DNA from: CAJQQY01 sp045104975
Lineage (GTDB): Bacteria; Bacteroidota; Bacteroidia; Chitinophagales; Saprospiraceae
Assembly (NCBI GenBank): GCA_045104975.1
Contig: JBGCCY010000033.1
Location: 62,001-126,000, forward strand
Direction of reading: 5' to 3'
DNA: 64,000 nucleotides
Position 1 is the stretch's first letter. Every line of letters begins with the position of its first letter. Shown one piece after another: positions 33,469 to 43,029 of the stretch. The notes under the pieces are model-generated. The model searched no databases. It was given only the letters and a program-made list of their open reading frames with translations, and was not told where the DNA came from. The position numbers and the translations under genes are program-made.

Positions 33469-36400
33469 ATGTTGTACCGAACAAAACAAAATTTTAAATT
33501 AATTGGACTATTGATAGCGTTTTTCGCTTTCTCCTTTCAATTAGCATTAGCGAATAATTCCAATCCATGGTCACCCAAAACGGAAAGAACATTCGCTAAA
33601 AAAAGTATGGAACGTCAAATCGTCCCTAAAAAATACAAGACATTTCATTTGAATTTATTGGAGCTACAAGAGTTGTTGAGTACAGCTCCGTTGCGATTTT
33701 CAGAAGAGGCTGAGAACCAAGCGCCAGTTATTCTTTATTTGCCAATGCCAAATGGAGAAATGGAACGTTTTCAAATTTTTGATGCACCAATTATGGAACC
33801 AGGATTGGCTGCTAAATTTTCAATGATCCATTCTTATGCAGGAGTTGGAATAGATGATCCGACTGCTAGTTTTCGATTTGATGTAACTCAGTTTGGGTTT
33901 CATGGAATGGTTATTTCTGCCAGACACAGCTCTGTTTTTATTGACCCATATTCTAAGTCAGATACAGAGCATTATATCTCTTATTATAAAAGTGATTTTG
34001 AAAAAGAAAACTCAAATTTTGAATGTCATGTAGCTGGTAATGATGATAATGTCGATGATGGAACAGGGGCGATGGATTCGAATGCAAGTAGTTTATTGCA
34101 AGGTGACTGTATGTTAAGAACGTATCGATTGGCATTAACATGCACAGGTGAATATGCATCATTTCATGGAGGAACAGAGGCAGCTGTTATTGCTGCGTTC
34201 AATACTTCAATGACCCGTGTGAATGGAGTTTATGAAAGAGAAGTAAATGTGAACATGATAATCGTTGATAATAATGAAGATTTGATTTTTCTAGATGCGG
34301 GGACAGATCCGTATCAAAATAATAGCCCTGGGCAAATGATTGGAGAGTGTCATGATCAATGTGTGGCAATTATTGGTTCTGCAAATTTTGATATAGGACA
34401 TGTATTCAGTACTGGAGGAGGAGGATTAGCAGGATTAGGAGTTGTATGTAGTGGAGGTAGCAAAGGAAATGGAGTGACTGGAACAAATAACCCTGTAGGA
34501 GATCCATTTGATATTGATTATGTATCACATGAAATGGGACACCAGTTTGGAGCAAATCATACGCAGAATAATAGCTGTAACAGAAATGGAGCTACAGCGA
34601 TGGAGCCAGGAAGTGCTTCTACGATTATGGGATATGCAGGTATTTGTAATCCTAATGTTCAAGATAATAGTGATGATTATTTTCATGCGATTAGTATCCA
34701 AGAAATTTCTAATTACATCAATAATGGAAATGGAGATAGCTGTCCTGTAACAACTGATACAGGAAACACTCCTCCTACGGTCGATGATGTGGCGAATTAT
34801 ACTTTGCCAATTTCTACTCCTTTCAGACTAACTGCAATTGGAGCTGATGCTGATGGTGATGTAATAACTTACTGCTGGGAACAAATGGATAACCAAGTGG
34901 CAACAATGCCTCCTGTGTCAACAAATACAGGTGGACCAGCTTTTAGAACGTATGATCCAACAGAAAATGCAACTCGATATTTTCCAAAATTAAATGATAT
35001 TGTAAATGGAATTGATGATGAGTGGGAAGAGTTACCAAGTGTTTCTCGAAATATGAATTTTAGAGTAACGGTTAGAGATAATCATATGGGAGGAGGATGT
35101 ACAACTGAGGATGATGTTGATTTGATTTTTTCAAATACTGCTGGACCATTTTTAGTTGAAAATCCAAATACCGCTTTGACTTGGTTGGCTGGAACAACTG
35201 AGACCGTAACTTGGGACGTAGCAGGAACTGATGCTGCTCCAGTAAGTTGTGCGAATGTGGATATTATTCTTTCTACAGATGGAGGATTTACTTATCCAAT
35301 TACTTTAGCAACAGGAGTTCCAAATAATGGTTCGTTTGATGTAGTTGTTCCAAATGAGTCAACTACAACTGCAAGAGTGATGGTGGTTTGTTCAGATAAT
35401 ATTTTCTTTGATATTTCAAATGAAAACTTTACCATTGAAGCACCAACTGTACCTACTTTTGTGATGGGAGTTGCACCTGATATGTACGATGTTTGTGGAA
35501 CGGTAGGTTCAGTAGATTATGTTTTTGATTTGACTTCTTTGGCTGGATTTAATGAAACAGTTACGATGTCAACTATGGGTGTTCCTGCTGGAGCGACTGA
35601 AGCTTTTTCTCAAAATAATTTTGTGCCAACAGGTACCACAACATTGACGATTGGAAATCTAGCTGGCATCGTAGATGGAACTTATAACATTACAATTACG
35701 GGGACTGCTGCTTCAGTTACGATTGAGGAAATGGTAACTTTGATCGTGAATAATACTTCGCCTTCAGTTGCTGTTTTGACTTCTCCTGTGAGTGGTTCGA
35801 ATGATCAATTGTTGAATACTACATTATCATGGGATGCAATGACAAGTGCTTCAAGTTATGTGATTGAGATTGCTACTTCTCCTGGGTTTGGAAGCGATAT
35901 TGTGGAAACTGCACCAGTTAATAACAATATGTACACGCCGATGAATTTACAACCTTTAACGGTTTATTTTTGGCGAGTGAGAGGAATCAATACTTGTGGA
36001 GAAGGTCTTTCGTCTAGTTGGTATTCTTTCCAAACTGCAGGAACGGGATGTAATACTTATACAAGTACAGATACGCCTATTACGATTTCTGCAAATGATG
36101 TAAATACAATTAATTCATTTATAACAGTAGGTGATAACTTTACGATCACTAGTGCAACTGTGTCAATGGATATTACACATTCTTGGGTTGGAGATTTGAA
36201 TGCTATCTTAAAATCACCTGTCAGCTCTGATTTTGATCTTTTTGATCGACCTGGAAATCCTGCTTCTAATTTTGGATGTGATGGAAATAATCTTTTATTG
36301 ACTTTTGATGATGGAGCAGCAAATGATCCAGCAAGTTTGGAAGATGGATGTGATACTGGTGGTCCAGGTTATTCTATTTCAGGAACTTATCAACCAATAG

Positions 36401-38019
36401 ATGCTTTAGGAGTAATTAGTGGAGAGTCATCTACAGGAGCTTGGGAATTGGAAATATCTGATGCTTTTGAGGAAGATGGAGGTGCATTAGAGACTTGGAG
36501 TTTAGAACTTTGTTTTAGTGCAACTGCTGGAGCTGCACCTAGTTTGATTAATAATACTTTGACGGTAGCACCTAATGGTTTTGCAGCTGTACCGAATAGT
36601 AACTTGGTGGCAACTTCTCCAACAAGTACTTCTTCTCAGATTACTTTTATCATTTTAAGTTTACCAACCGCAGGAAACTTAACGATTAATGGAATGGCTG
36701 CAGGAGTTGGATCAACTTTTACTCAAGCTGATATTGATAATAATATTTTAGTTTATACCAATACTAATGGAGCTGCAACTACTGATCAATTTAATTTTGA
36801 TATAGTAACTCCTGATGGTGGATGGATTCAAAATGAACCATTTAATATAGAAATTGGAACGGTAACTATTTCTGCGATTACAGTTATCGAATCACAAGTT
36901 ACTTGTTTCAATGGAACAGATGGGATGATTATCGTTAACGCAAGTGGTGCAAATCCTCCTTTGGAGTATAGCTTGAACGGAGGTACTTATCAAACAGATA
37001 ATACTTTCTCAGATCTTGCTGCCGATATATATACTGTTGAAGTAAAAGATGCGATGGGGAATATAGTTACTACGAATTCAGTTACGATTGATAATCCAGA
37101 TGAGATAATTGCTTCTTCCACTTTGATTGGAAATGAAGTAACGATTGATGCAATTGGAGGAACTGGAACATTGAGTTACAGTAGTGATGGAACTAATTTC
37201 CAAGCAAGTAATATCTTTTTAGGTTTGGCAAATAGTACTTACACATTTACCATCATGGATGCAAATGGTTGTACTGTTACAACAATGGAAACCATCAACT
37301 TGATTCAAAGTGCTGCAGTTGCAACGACTCCAACTTCATGTGAAAATGGAGAAGATGGAACATTAACAGTAAGTGATGTTGTTGGAGGAGTAGCTCCATA
37401 TTTGTATAGTATTGATAATAATAATTTTGTATCAAGTACTGAATTTACAGGATTACCTTCTGGGAATTATACTGTTTATGTGATGGATGCAAGCGGAAAT
37501 ACATTCAATGCAGGTTCTTATACTATAGGAGGTGCGCCTTCCCTTTCGGTAACTGGAATGATAAATGATAATAGTATTACCGCAACTGGATTAGGTGGAA
37601 CAGGAGCTTTGCAATACAGTATCAATGGTACTGATTTCCAAACCAATCCTGAATTTCTTAACTTAATGAATGGGACTTATACTATCACGGTAATTGATGA
37701 AAATGGGTGTACATCTGTTTCTGGAGACATCTTAATTGATTTTACAAGTTTGAATGAGATTGATTTCGATTTGTCTTTTGATTTATTTCCAAATCCAACT
37801 CAAGATCAATTGAACATAGAATTAAATCAACCAACGGAGCAAAAATTATCTTTCCAGATTTTTGATGTGACGGGTAAATTAGTTCAAGAAATTCAGTTCA
37901 CGAAGAACAATTCCTACTTAAAAGAGCAGGTAGATGTTTCTCGATTAGCAGCAGGAAGTTATGAAGTGTTGCTTTCTGATGGGGAAATGTTAGGAAGGGC
38001 TAGATTTGTGAAAATGTAA
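33469..38019 (+). CDS. Secreted reprolysin-type zinc metalloprotease with P-domain, SprB-like repeats and T9SS tail
   Basis: A 1516-residue protein. It has a signal peptide (LIGLLIAFFAFSFQLALA), a propeptide of ~200 residues and a metzincin catalytic domain with the site HEMGHQFGANH (H354, E355, H358, H364) and downstream Met-turn candidates (STIMGYAG). Ig-like and fibronectin-type III domains follow (to ~860). A proprotein-convertase P-domain lies at ~860-1020 (DITHSWVGDLNAILKSP, GAWELEISDAFEEDGG), then a cadherin-like segment, three SprB-like repeats (~1130-1425; GANPPLEYSLNGGTYQTDN) and a T9SS sorting domain (LFPNPTQDQLNIEL). It is probably an exported or surface protease or adhesin. Confidence 0.93.
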   Translation: MLYRTKQNFKLIGLLIAFFAFSFQLALANNSNPWSPKTERTFAKKSMERQIVPKKYKTFHLNLLELQELLSTAPLRFSEEAENQAPVILYLPMPNGEMERFQIFDAPIMEPGLAAKFSMIHSYAGVGIDDPTASFRFDVTQFGFHGMVISARHSSVFIDPYSKSDTEHYISYYKSDFEKENSNFECHVAGNDDNVDDGTGAMDSNASSLLQGDCMLRTYRLALTCTGEYASFHGGTEAAVIAAFNTSMTRVNGVYEREVNVNMIIVDNNEDLIFLDAGTDPYQNNSPGQMIGECHDQCVAIIGSANFDIGHVFSTGGGGLAGLGVVCSGGSKGNGVTGTNNPVGDPFDIDYVSHEMGHQFGANHTQNNSCNRNGATAMEPGSASTIMGYAGICNPNVQDNSDDYFHAISIQEISNYINNGNGDSCPVTTDTGNTPPTVDDVANYTLPISTPFRLTAIGADADGDVITYCWEQMDNQVATMPPVSTNTGGPAFRTYDPTENATRYFPKLNDIVNGIDDEWEELPSVSRNMNFRVTVRDNHMGGGCTTEDDVDLIFSNTAGPFLVENPNTALTWLAGTTETVTWDVAGTDAAPVSCANVDIILSTDGGFTYPITLATGVPNNGSFDVVVPNESTTTARVMVVCSDNIFFDISNENFTIEAPTVPTFVMGVAPDMYDVCGTVGSVDYVFDLTSLAGFNETVTMSTMGVPAGATEAFSQNNFVPTGTTTLTIGNLAGIVDGTYNITITGTAASVTIEEMVTLIVNNTSPSVAVLTSPVSGSNDQLLNTTLSWDAMTSASSYVIEIATSPGFGSDIVETAPVNNNMYTPMNLQPLTVYFWRVRGINTCGEGLSSSWYSFQTAGTGCNTYTSTDTPITISANDVNTINSFITVGDNFTITSATVSMDITHSWVGDLNAILKSPVSSDFDLFDRPGNPASNFGCDGNNLLLTFDDGAANDPASLEDGCDTGGPGYSISGTYQPIDALGVISGESSTGAWELEISDAFEEDGGALETWSLELCFSATAGAAPSLINNTLTVAPNGFAAVPNSNLVATSPTSTSSQITFIILSLPTAGNLTINGMAAGVGSTFTQADIDNNILVYTNTNGAATTDQFNFDIVTPDGGWIQNEPFNIEIGTVTISAITVIESQVTCFNGTDGMIIVNASGANPPLEYSLNGGTYQTDNTFSDLAADIYTVEVKDAMGNIVTTNSVTIDNPDEIIASSTLIGNEVTIDAIGGTGTLSYSSDGTNFQASNIFLGLANSTYTFTIMDANGCTVTTMETINLIQSAAVATTPTSCENGEDGTLTVSDVVGGVAPYLYSIDNNNFVSSTEFTGLPSGNYTVYVMDASGNTFNAGSYTIGGAPSLSVTGMINDNSITATGLGGTGALQYSINGTDFQTNPEFLNLMNGTYTITVIDENGCTSVSGDILIDFTSLNEIDFDLSFDLFPNPTQDQLNIELNQPTEQKLSFQIFDVTGKLVQEIQFTKNNSYLKEQVDVSRLAAGSYEVLLSDGEMLGRARFVKM

Positions 38020-38044
38020 TGTTGAAGCTTTTGCTTCGAATACT

Positions 38045-38086
38045 AAAAGACCAAGTTTCCAGAGATGGGGGCTTGGTCTTTTTTTT
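38045..38086 (+). terminator. Terminator of the reprolysin-type protease gene
   Basis: AAAAGACCAAG and CTTGGTCTTTT form a perfect 11-bp stem around a 16-base loop, followed by further T. Confidence 0.88.
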
Positions 38087-38318
38087 GCTTTTTTGTAATA
38101 CTGAGTATTTGTGGAGTATGGGGAGGTTGTTCTTTTTTTCATTGAAAAAAGAACAATCTTTCAAAAAACCACTTCCATTCAAAAAAAACACAAGAGTTAA
38201 ATAAAAAAGAATAGAAATTAATTTTTCACCCCAAAAACCTCAACATTCCCCCCATTTTCAACGTTCCAAAAAAGAAATTCAAATAGTAAAATTTTCAGGT
38301 AAAAAATCCAAAAAAGCG

Positions 38319-38326
38319 TATCTTTG
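38319..38326 (+). promoter_or_regulatory. -7 element of lepA
   Basis: TATCTTTG matches TAnnTTTG only 9 bases before the ATG at 38335. The lepA transcript would be leaderless or nearly so if this element is used. Confidence 0.6.
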
Positions 38327-38334
38327 CGCCCAAT

Positions 38335-40134
38335 ATGAAGAACTTTAGAAATTTTTGTGTGATAGCCCATATTGATCATGGGAAAAGTACTCTTTCAGAT
38401 AGACTCTTAGAGTTTACTCAAACCATATCTGAACGGAATATGCAAGACCAAGCATTGGATGATATGGATATCGAAAGAGAACGTGGTATTACGATTAAAA
38501 GTCATGCAATACAACTGTATTATGACCATACTGATGGCGAAAAATATACTTTCAATCTTATCGACACTCCTGGACACGTAGATTTTTCCTATGAGGTTTC
38601 TCGATCAATTGCTGCCTGTGAAGGAGCACTTTTATTGGTTGATGCTTCTCAAGGAATTCAAGCTCAAACCATTTCCAATCTTTATTTAGCGATTGAGCAT
38701 GATTTAGAAATCATTCCTATTCTGAATAAAGTAGATATGGAAAGTGCGATGATTGATGAAGTTTCAGATCAAATTATTGATTTGATTGGTTGTAACAAAG
38801 AAGAGATCGTATTGGCAAGTGGAAAAACAGGATTGGGAGTACAAGATATTATGAACGCCATTGTTGATCGAATTCCAGCTCCAAAGGGAGATCCTAAAGC
38901 ACCATTGCAGGCTTTGATTTTTGATTCAGAATTTAACTCTTACCGAGGGGTAATTGCTTACTTCAGAATTCTAAATGGAATAATGAAAAAAGGAGACAAG
39001 ATTCATTTTGTCAATACTGATAATGATTATACTGCTGATGAAATTGGGGTTTTACAACTCAAGCAAATTCCTAAAAAAGAATTAGGGGCAGGAAATGTAG
39101 GCTACGTCGTCACAGGGATCAAAACTTCCAAAGAAATTAAAGTAGGGGATACCATCACTTTAACTGACAATCCATGTAAAGAAGGAATACAAGGATTTGA
39201 GGATGTAAAACCAATGGTTTTTGCTGGGATTTTCCCAATCGAAAATGAAGATTTTGAAGACTTAAGAGATAGCTTGGAAAAACTACAATTGAACGATGCT
39301 TCCTTAGTTTTTGAACCAGAAACTTCCATCGCCTTAGGATTTGGTTTTAGATGTGGATTCTTAGGAATGTTACACTTGGAAATTATCCAAGAACGTTTAT
39401 CAAGAGAGTTTAACCAAGAGGTGATTACGACGATTCCCAACGTTACGTATTTTGCGAAAACGACTAAAAGAAATAGTGAGAAATTTTTGGTAAACACACC
39501 TGCTGATTTGCCAGATCCTTCCTTATTAGATTTTGTAGAAGAACCTTACATCATTGCTCAGATTATTACCAAACCAGAATATATTGGATCCATCATGTCA
39601 TTGTGTATGGACAAAAGAGGAGAGATGCAAAAGCAACTTTATCTATCAGAAACTCGAGTGGAATTGACATTCCACATGCCTTTGGCTGAAATCGTTTTTG
39701 ATTTTTATGATAAATTAAAATCAATTACTAGAGGTTATGCTTCTTTCGATTACTCACCTTTGGATTATCGACAATCGAAATTAGTGAAGTTAGATATGTT
39801 GCTGAATGGAGAACCTGTGGATGCCCTTTCAGCATTGGTACATAGAGATAAAGCACAAGCATTTGGTAGAAAAATATGTTCTCGGTTAAAAGATTTATTA
39901 CCACGGCAACAATTTAAAATTGCGATTCAAGCATCTATTGGAGCAAAAGTTATTGCAAGAGAAACGATTTCTGCACTTCGAAAAGATGTAACAGCTAAGT
40001 GTTATGGTGGTGATATTTCACGTAAACGTAAACTCCTCGAGAAGCAGAAAAAAGGTAAAAAGAAAATGCGTTCCATCGGAAATGTAGAAGTGCCTCAAAA
40101 AGCATTTTTGCAAGTTTTGAAATTGGATACGTAA
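38335..40134 (+). CDS. lepA: Elongation factor 4 (LepA), ribosome-associated GTPase
   Basis: A 599-residue translational GTPase that acts on the ribosome during elongation or assembly. G1 is AHIDHGKSTLSDRL; the switch II motif is DTPGHVDFSYEVSRS; the NKVD motif (ILNKVDMES) is present; the G2 region is RERGITIKSHAIQL. The domain order after the GTPase domain ends in the LepA-specific C-terminal domain (DMLLNGEPVDALSALVHRDK, then RQQFKIAIQASIGAKVIARE and RKDVTAKCYGGDISRKRKLL). Length is standard. It has its own promoter at 38319 and terminator at 40164. Confidence 0.98.
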   Translation: MKNFRNFCVIAHIDHGKSTLSDRLLEFTQTISERNMQDQALDDMDIERERGITIKSHAIQLYYDHTDGEKYTFNLIDTPGHVDFSYEVSRSIAACEGALLLVDASQGIQAQTISNLYLAIEHDLEIIPILNKVDMESAMIDEVSDQIIDLIGCNKEEIVLASGKTGLGVQDIMNAIVDRIPAPKGDPKAPLQALIFDSEFNSYRGVIAYFRILNGIMKKGDKIHFVNTDNDYTADEIGVLQLKQIPKKELGAGNVGYVVTGIKTSKEIKVGDTITLTDNPCKEGIQGFEDVKPMVFAGIFPIENEDFEDLRDSLEKLQLNDASLVFEPETSIALGFGFRCGFLGMLHLEIIQERLSREFNQEVITTIPNVTYFAKTTKRNSEKFLVNTPADLPDPSLLDFVEEPYIIAQIITKPEYIGSIMSLCMDKRGEMQKQLYLSETRVELTFHMPLAEIVFDFYDKLKSITRGYASFDYSPLDYRQSKLVKLDMLLNGEPVDALSALVHRDKAQAFGRKICSRLKDLLPRQQFKIAIQASIGAKVIARETISALRKDVTAKCYGGDISRKRKLLEKQKKGKKKMRSIGNVEVPQKAFLQVLKLDT

Positions 40135-40163
40135 TTTTTTATAAAACTTGTCTTTATAAAAAC

Positions 40164-40199
40164 AAAAAAGCTGTTGAATTTAATTCAACAGCTTTTTTT
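40164..40199 (+). terminator. Terminator of lepA
   Basis: AAAAAAGCTGTTGAATT and AATTCAACAGCTTTTTT form a 17-bp inverted repeat ending in a T-run, 29 bases past the lepA stop. Confidence 0.93.
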
Positions 40200-40237
40200 A
40201 ATTGATAAAATGCTATTTTTGACTTCATCGTAAGATG

Positions 40238-40340
40238 GCTCGGAGAGTCGTCCTTCGTAAAACGATTTTCCAAATCGTTCCAACTAAACTTTACACCAAC
40301 TTGGAAAACTGGTGATTAACATTCGACTCGGAGAGTCGTG
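40238..40340. repeat. Tandem short-palindrome cassette upstream of the lipoprotein gene
   Basis: CTCGGAGAGTCGT occurs twice (40239-40251 and 40327-40339), the second within the palindrome CGACTC-gga-GAGTCG. Between them lie AACGATT-ttcca-AATCGTT (40261-40279) and CCAACTTGG. It is GC-richer than its surroundings. A repeat element rather than a promoter is suggested. Confidence 0.75.
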
Positions 40341-40354
40341 CTATTTAATATAAA

Positions 40355-41131
40355 ATGAAGTACTACTATTTTTATGTAATTGTATTGTTATTAATCTTAA
40401 ATGCTTGTAATGAAACAACTCCCAAAACAGAAACAACAGTTGTCAAGCCAAAAGAATTTCCAGCGTTTTTCCAAAAAGTCTTAGATGCTCATGGAGGATT
40501 AGATACTTGGAATAAAATGAATACTTTAAAATTTACAGCTACTCAGAAAACACCTCCGACTAATTATGTAGTTGATTTAAAAAGTAGAAAAGAAACTATT
40601 TCAATTGAGGATAAATACACCTTTGGAAATAATGGTAAACAGATTTGGATCACTCCTGTAAGAGATTCTTTTCCAAGTAAGAATCCTCGTTTTGTTAAAA
40701 ATTTATTGTTTTATTTTGTAGCAGTACCTTTTGTATTTGCTGATGAAGGAGTGAACTTGACAGACCTTGGAAGCAAGGACGTGAATGGCCGTAAATATGA
40801 TGTTATAAAAGCGACTTTCAATGCAGGGATTGGAGATGCTCCAGAAGATCAATATGTGATGTACGTCAATCCAGATTCTCATGTGGTTGATTTTATCACT
40901 TACTCTGTGACCTATTTTGATAAAACAAGAGCGACGAAATACAATGCTTTAAAGTATAGTTGGAAAAAAACAAATGGACTTTTATTTCCAGAAAAAAATA
41001 CTGGTTTCAAATGGGAAAACGATGAGTTAGGAGAGCAACGATATGAAGCACCATTTGAGAATGTTAGCTTTTCAACAGATAAAATGGGAGATGATTTTTT
41101 CGAAATTCCAGAAGGAGCATGGGTAGAGTAG
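40355..41131 (+). CDS. Lipoprotein, DUF6503-like
   Basis: A 258-residue protein with an N-terminal hydrophobic segment and lipobox-like cysteine (IVLLLILNAC, C18). The mature part (FPAFFQKVLDAHGGLDTWNK, KTPPTNYVVDLKSRKETI, FVAVPFVFADEGVN, YDVIKATFNAGIGDAPEDQY) is a beta-rich domain like that of LolA/LolB-type proteins and of DUF6503 lipoproteins in Bacteroidota. It probably faces the periplasm. Ligand and function are unknown. The gene begins 15 bases after the palindrome cassette and is 48 bases before the acyltransferase-like gene. Confidence 0.75.
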   Translation: MKYYYFYVIVLLLILNACNETTPKTETTVVKPKEFPAFFQKVLDAHGGLDTWNKMNTLKFTATQKTPPTNYVVDLKSRKETISIEDKYTFGNNGKQIWITPVRDSFPSKNPRFVKNLLFYFVAVPFVFADEGVNLTDLGSKDVNGRKYDVIKATFNAGIGDAPEDQYVMYVNPDSHVVDFITYSVTYFDKTRATKYNALKYSWKKTNGLLFPEKNTGFKWENDELGEQRYEAPFENVSFSTDKMGDDFFEIPEGAWVE

Positions 41132-41179
41132 AGTACATCAGATATCCGATAACTAATAAACTTTAAAGTTGAATATCGA

Positions 41180-41770
41180 ATGATTCAAAACCCAACCATA
41201 ATTCAAAAAATTCTTTTTATCGGAATGTCAATCTTTTTAGCTTGGCATTCAACTGGAATTTTTATGGGGTTAGAATTTGTTGAAGATCCTTCGTGGATTT
41301 TACAATTGGTTTTTGCTTTAATTTTTAATTTATTTATCACAGGGATTTTTTTTTTTTTTTTATTTGCTTTGCCTACAGAAAAATTAATGCCCTCCAAACA
41401 TTATAAAATCAAAGATCCTAAAAAAGTAAATTTTTGGTTTAAAAAATTAAAAGGGGAGTGGTTTCGAAAATTTTTATTAGCAACTGTTTGGCGAAAAAAG
41501 ACCGCTCAAAAAAAGTTTTTTGATGGAACGATTAGTGGAATAAATAACTTTGAAGTACAAACGCACAAATCAGAATTTGGGCATCTGATTCCATTGGTTA
41601 TCATTTCTGTACTTTGTGTTTATTTTGTAATCCGAGGATTTTGGTGGGCTATTTTTTTCACTATGTTAATTAATGTGATTTTTAATTTTTATCCAATTTT
41701 ATTGCAAAGACATCACCGTGGGCGACTAGTGAGAATGAAAAAGATTTTAATTCAAAAACAGAAAAAATGA
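41180..41770 (+). CDS. Membrane protein related to CrtO-type carotenoid glycoside acyltransferase
   Basis: A 196-residue membrane protein with about four helices (two N-terminal, two C-terminal). The spacing of KWL/FWFKKLKGEWFRKFLLAT, HKSEFGHLIPLVII and the end NFYPILLQRHHRGRL resembles the glycosyl-4,4'-diaponeurosporenoate acyltransferase (CrtO) family that acylates carotenoid glycosides in Staphylococcus. No other carotenoid gene is near, so the substrate here may be different. Its last four bases overlap the start of the DEAD-box helicase gene (ATGA), so the two are probably translationally coupled. Confidence 0.6.
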   Translation: MIQNPTIIQKILFIGMSIFLAWHSTGIFMGLEFVEDPSWILQLVFALIFNLFITGIFFFFLFALPTEKLMPSKHYKIKDPKKVNFWFKKLKGEWFRKFLLATVWRKKTAQKKFFDGTISGINNFEVQTHKSEFGHLIPLVIISVLCVYFVIRGFWWAIFFTMLINVIFNFYPILLQRHHRGRLVRMKKILIQKQKK

Positions 41771-43011
41771 GATTCGAAGAATACAATATTTCTCCTGAGA
41801 TCAAAAAGAACCTTTCGAAACTAGGTTTCAAAAGACCAACCGATATTCAATTTAAATCGATCCCGTCGATTTTGAAAGGAGAAGATGTGTTGGCTATTGC
41901 ACAAACAGGAACAGGTAAAACGGCAGCCTTTGCGATCCCGGTCATCAACATGATTGATGAGAAAAAACGAATCAAACGACCTGATGGAATTAAATGTTTG
42001 GTGATGGTGCCTACGCATGAATTAGTAATTCAATTAATGGAAGTGTTTACAAAATTAAGTCGGCATACGAGGGTGACTACTTATGGGATTTATGGGGGAG
42101 TGGAACAAGATCCTCAGATTGAAAAATTGGACAAAGGTGTCGATATTTTGATCGCTACTCCAGGCCGAATGTTTGACTTGCGTAGCCAAGGGCATTTAAA
42201 TTTGGATCGAATAGAAGTGCTGATTTTAGACGAGGCAGATCACATGTTGGATCTAGGATTTATTGGAGACATTCAAGATTTGATGCGATACTTACCTAAA
42301 AAGAGGCAGACACTTTTTTTCTCAGCAACCATCAATCAAAAAATAAAAAAATTAGCTTACTCACTCGTGACCAATGCAATTCGAATTCAGATTTCACCAA
42401 AAAATCCAGTTGCGAAAAATGTGAATCACAAAGTGATCTTCGTTTCGATGGATGATAAAAGATTTTTCTTAGAAAGAATTGTTAATGAAAATGAAGACAG
42501 TAAGATTTTAGTTTTTGTTCGAACCAAGGTCAGAGCAGAAAGAGTGAAAAAAGCGATGGGACGTGTTGCCATTGAGGCAATTACCATTCATGGAGACAAG
42601 GAGCAGCGCGATAGAAATTTAGTCATGAATCAATTCAAAACAGGGGAAGTGAAATTGCTCATCGCTACGGATATCAGCGCAAGAGGAATTGATATTCCAG
42701 ATGTGGATATAGTTATCAATTATGATTTGCCAGATAAAGATGAAAATTACGTACACCGAGTTGGTCGAACTGGTCGAGGAAAAAATAAAGGAAATGCTTA
42801 TTCATTTTGTAGTAAAGAGGAAGAAGAGATGCTCGTAGATATTCAAGATTTTTTAGGAGAAAAAATTGAAATTTTAGACATCGGGAAAAAAGAATATTTC
42901 GAGACGATTGATTTTTCCAATGACACCTCAGGCGATATTAAATCTATGCTAAAGGAAATTGAAGACCATGAAAAAGGGAGACGTAAAAAAAATAAAAAGA
43001 AGAAGCGATAA
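41767..43011 (+). CDS. DEAD-box ATP-dependent RNA helicase
   Basis: A 414-residue helicase. Motifs in order: Q motif GFKRPTDIQ, I AQTGTGKT, Ia PTHELVIQL, Ib TPGR, II DEAD (ILDEADHMLD), III SAT, V ATDISARGIDIPD and VI HRVGRTGR. The C-terminal ~15 residues are almost all Lys and Arg (KGRRKKNKKKKR), a probable RNA-binding tail, as in RhlE/CsdA-type helicases of the phylum. A role in ribosome assembly or RNA decay at low temperature is likely. The gene overlaps the acyltransferase-like gene by 4 bases. Confidence 0.95.
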   Translation: MRFEEYNISPEIKKNLSKLGFKRPTDIQFKSIPSILKGEDVLAIAQTGTGKTAAFAIPVINMIDEKKRIKRPDGIKCLVMVPTHELVIQLMEVFTKLSRHTRVTTYGIYGGVEQDPQIEKLDKGVDILIATPGRMFDLRSQGHLNLDRIEVLILDEADHMLDLGFIGDIQDLMRYLPKKRQTLFFSATINQKIKKLAYSLVTNAIRIQISPKNPVAKNVNHKVIFVSMDDKRFFLERIVNENEDSKILVFVRTKVRAERVKKAMGRVAIEAITIHGDKEQRDRNLVMNQFKTGEVKLLIATDISARGIDIPDVDIVINYDLPDKDENYVHRVGRTGRGKNKGNAYSFCSKEEEEMLVDIQDFLGEKIEILDIGKKEYFETIDFSNDTSGDIKSMLKEIEDHEKGRRKKNKKKKR

Positions 43012-43029
43012 ATTTTAAGTTGCCTTGTT

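Noticed and set aside
40238..40340. Repeats that might look like a short CRISPR array
   Set aside because: Only two 13-bp direct repeats with unrelated palindromes between, no regular spacers and no cas genes in the window.
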